A model generated the notes under the pieces. The model was given only the letters and a program-made list of their open reading frames with translations, did no database searches and was not told where the DNA came from. Source: Firmicutes bacterium CAG:95 (lineage in GTDB: Bacteria; Bacillota; Clostridia; Lachnospirales; Lachnospiraceae). Taken from it: DNA of 13,224 nucleotides. A program made the translations under genes and the position numbers. The stretch lies in the NCBI GenBank assembly GCA_000438155.1, contig FR902891.1, forward strand, positions 1 through 13,224. Reading direction: 5' to 3'. Shown here one piece after another: positions 12,627-13,224 of this stretch (positions are counted from its first letter, which is position 1; every line of letters starts with the position of its first letter).

Positions 12627-13224
12627 TTACAGGATTTTATTTACTGCAGATACCAGCGCATCTATAGAACTTTGGATAATATCGTCCTTGATACCAACGC
12701 CCCAGTACATCTTATCTGCATGCTGGATGCCTACGAAAGCGGCTGCCTTGGATGAGGATCCCATGGAAATTGCATGCTCTTCGTATACGGAAAGCACATA
12801 AGCAATACCAAACCTCTGCTTCAATGCTTTGCTGACTGCATCCAGACGTCCATTACCGGAGGCCTTGACGGTTTCTGTTCCATCCGCAGTCTTAATGGTA
12901 ACCGCAGCTTCAATGTCACCCGGTTTTTGTACGAAATGGCATTCCGTGATATCGAACCTGTCACGTACCGTAACATAATGGGACTCAAAAATTCCGAAGA
13001 TATCAGCCGGCGTCAGCTCACTGTGCTTCTCATCGGAAATACCCTTAATAAGATAACCAACCTCTTCTCTCATATCCTGTGGCAGGGCAATACCAAAATT
13101 CTGCTTTAAGATAAATGCAACGCCACCCTTACCGGACTGGCTGTTGATACGGATGACATCGGATTCGTATTCACGTCCGAGATCCTTCGGATCAACCGGC
13201 AGATACGGAACGGTCCACTTGTCT
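12627..13224 (-). CDS. leuA: 2-isopropylmalate synthase, C-terminal part (cut by window edge)
   Basis: The frame stays open to the window edge, so about 198 C-terminal residues are seen and the 5' part lies outside. It begins DKWTVPYLPVDPKDLGR, then ESDVIRINSQSGKGG, a stretch characteristic of the long-form LeuA. The rest is the LeuA_dimer regulatory domain (VTIKTADGTETVKASGNGRLDAVSKAL, given as hallmark VKASGNGRLDAV), where leucine feedback binding occurs. The complete enzyme condenses acetyl-CoA with 2-oxoisovalerate in leucine synthesis. The first visible ATG (13073) is internal, not the start. No clear terminator follows the stop; the phased repeats begin 8 bases beyond it. Confidence 0.93.
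   Translation of the reverse strand, partial: DKWTVPYLPVDPKDLGREYESDVIRINSQSGKGGVAFILKQNFGIALPQDMREEVGYLIKGISDEKHSELTPADIFGIFESHYVTVRDRFDITECHFVQKPGDIEAAVTIKTADGTETVKASGNGRLDAVSKALKQRFGIAYVLSVYEEHAISMGSSSKAAAFVGIQHADKMYWGVGIKDDIIQSSIDALVSAVNKIL

Noticed and set aside
1..13224. CRISPR arrays, rRNA genes, insertion-sequence transposases and known riboswitch or T-box leaders
   Set aside because: I looked for regularly spaced repeats, rRNA signatures, transposase-like reading frames and conserved leader motifs and saw none.

Overview
The window reads as chromosomal DNA of a low-to-mid G+C Firmicute, most likely Clostridia and probably a Lachnospiraceae gut anaerobe. The evidence is strong AGGAGG-type ribosome binding sites, an oxygen-labile-type hybrid cluster protein, a DUF5685 / zinc-ribbon / DnaJ gene cluster, a lipoprotein with a Thr/Glu/Ala linker, and a long-form LeuA. 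This assignment is inferred from protein style only. Almost all genes lie on the minus strand, so the text below follows minus-strand order, from high to low coordinates.

At the right edge is the 3' part of a leuA-type gene (2-isopropylmalate synthase). Next comes a short unit with phased repeats, a promoter, a 39-residue single-span membrane protein (12394-12513) and a strong terminator. After an unusual non-coding stretch there is an operon of a membrane zinc-ribbon protein, a DUF5685 protein and a DnaJ-domain/TPR protein with a Cys-rich tail (12063 to 9806). It is followed by a long hairpin and an intrinsic terminator.

A second operon (9519 to 5783) encodes a class I glutamine-amidotransferase-like gamma-glutamyl hydrolase, a complete polar amino acid ABC importer (lipoprotein, permease, ATPase) and a cytidylate-kinase-like protein. 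Its candidate promoter sits inside a 12-bp-arm inverted repeat that looks like an operator. The probable job is import of an amino acid, with hydrolysis of gamma-glutamyl compounds in the cytosol.

A tRNA-Arg(ACG) gene with its own promoter and terminator follows. Next to it is a short G+C-rich block made of nested palindromes, then a two-gene unit: an AAA15/ABC-type ATPase and a small TOPRIM-like protein with overlapping reading frames. This RloA/RloB- or PARIS-like pair is the best candidate here for an under-described, probably phage-defence, system. A short coding remnant lies beyond it. The stretch from about 3.38 to 5.63 kb therefore looks like accessory DNA beside a tRNA.

The left part holds hcp (hydroxylamine reductase / hybrid cluster protein), a small basic 60-residue ORF on the plus strand with a good promoter and terminator, and an amino acid permease of the aromatic amino acid transporter type.
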